DNA from: a bacterium | GTDB taxonomy: Bacteria > Actinomycetota > Acidimicrobiia > Spongiisociales > UBA11373 | Reading direction: 5' to 3' | Length of the DNA stretch: 5,786 nt | NCBI GenBank assembly: GCA_013202595.1 | Contig: JABMPV010000295.1 | Coordinates: forward strand, 1 to 5,786 | In this document: piece by piece, positions 5,451 to 5,786 of the stretch | How positions within the stretch are numbered: position 1 is the first letter of the stretch | How the letters are laid out: each line of letters opens with the position of its first letter | Position numbers and translations under genes: made by a program | The notes under the pieces: model-generated | Told to the model about the DNA's origin: nothing | The model's input: only the letters and a program-made list of their open reading frames with translations | Databases searched by the model: none

Positions 5451-5786
5451 GTGGGCCAGATCGCTGCGGTGCTCGGCGCCTCCGGATACGCCGGAGGCGA
5501 AGTCGTCCGCCTGATCGACGATCATCCTGCCATCGACCTGATCCATCTCGGAGCCCACAGCAGGGCCGGAGAGTCGTTGGCTGCCGTTCATCCCCATCTT
5601 CCGGATGGTGACCGGATTCTCGGCTCGGGGGATGTGGACGATCTCCCGGACATCGATGTGGCCTTCCTCGCCCTGCCCCACGGGGCGTCTGCGGGCCCCG
5701 GACTGGCGCTGGCGGCGCGCGGGGTCACGGTGGTCGACCTCGGAAGTGACTTCCGAATGGACACACCTGAGAGGTACGAGGCGGCC
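5451..5786 (+). CDS. argC: N-acetyl-gamma-glutamyl-phosphate reductase, N-terminal part (3' partial)
   Basis: ArgC reduces N-acetyl-glutamyl 5-phosphate to the semialdehyde with NADPH, the third step of arginine synthesis from glutamate, in the cytoplasm. The window holds 112 residues, about a third of the usual 340-350, and the frame is still open at the edge. The dinucleotide-binding loop is GASGYAG (9-15) after the first strand QIAAVL, followed by GEVVRLI. The DVAFLALPHGAS and VVDLGSDFR stretches are highly typical of the family. The catalytic Cys and the C-terminal domain lie outside the window. The GTG start follows AAGGA by five bases and puts GASGYAG where ArgC normally has it. A start at the in-frame ATG 5415 would add 12 residues that do not look like ArgC. 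In actinobacteria argC usually heads an argC-J-B-D-F-R type cluster, so more arg genes probably follow. It is transcribed away from the sigma operon. Confidence 0.96.
   Translation, partial: MGQIAAVLGASGYAGGEVVRLIDDHPAIDLIHLGAHSRAGESLAAVHPHLPDGDRILGSGDVDDLPDIDVAFLALPHGASAGPGLALAARGVTVVDLGSDFRMDTPERYEAA

Noticed and set aside
5331..5681. A 116-residue minus-strand frame over the start of argC and the divergent promoter.
   Set aside because: It is antisense to a certain ArgC N-terminus and would run through the promoter region. No family features.

Overview
The window looks like a chromosomal segment of a high-GC actinobacterium (Actinomycetota). The evidence is the GC-rich third codon positions, GTG start codons, an actinobacterial-type MMPL/RND exporter, a secreted SGNH esterase, and an ECF sigma factor paired with a GerMN-domain membrane protein. 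An uncultured Acidimicrobiia-like lineage is a reasonable guess, but that is inference. I see no insertion sequence, CRISPR array, tRNA or rRNA gene, phage gene or attachment site.

Layout. (1) Positions 2-1156 (+) hold the C-terminal part of an RND/MMPL exporter whose N-terminus lies outside the window. (2) Positions 1257-2192 (+) hold a complete secreted SGNH/GDSL hydrolase with signal peptide, catalytic blocks and six cysteines. (3) Positions 2193-2305 are a short, highly structured spacer. It has a perfect 12-bp GC hairpin, an upstream strand able to compete for that hairpin, and a 7-bp inverted repeat that abuts the hairpin and covers part of a Shine-Dalgarno sequence. (4) Positions 2306-2440 (+) hold a probable 44-residue single-pass membrane protein with a good ribosome-binding site. 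(5) Positions 4819-5334 and 2456-4822, both on the minus strand, form a two-gene operon with an ATGA overlap: an ECF sigma factor followed by a 788-residue single-pass membrane protein. Its exterior part consists of a coiled coil, a GerMN domain, a Gmad2 Ig-like domain, a PdaC/DUF3298 (RsiV-like) region and a cysteine-containing C-terminal module. (6) Positions 5335-5450 are a divergent promoter region with a consensus TATAAT and a perfect 12-bp palindrome. (7) Position 5451 to the window end (+) is the start of argC, an arginine biosynthesis gene that runs off the edge.

How the genes may work together. The clearest functional unit is the sigma factor with its membrane partner. The arrangement is that of an ECF sigma/anti-sigma pair, and the exterior region contains the same DUF3298-type fold as the Bacillus subtilis lysozyme-sensing anti-sigma factor RsiV, embedded among domains known from spore-germination and cell-envelope lipoproteins. 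I infer that it senses cell-wall or envelope state. The exporter and esterase also act at the envelope, but nothing in the sequence shows that the sigma factor controls them. argC is probably the first gene of a separate arginine cluster.
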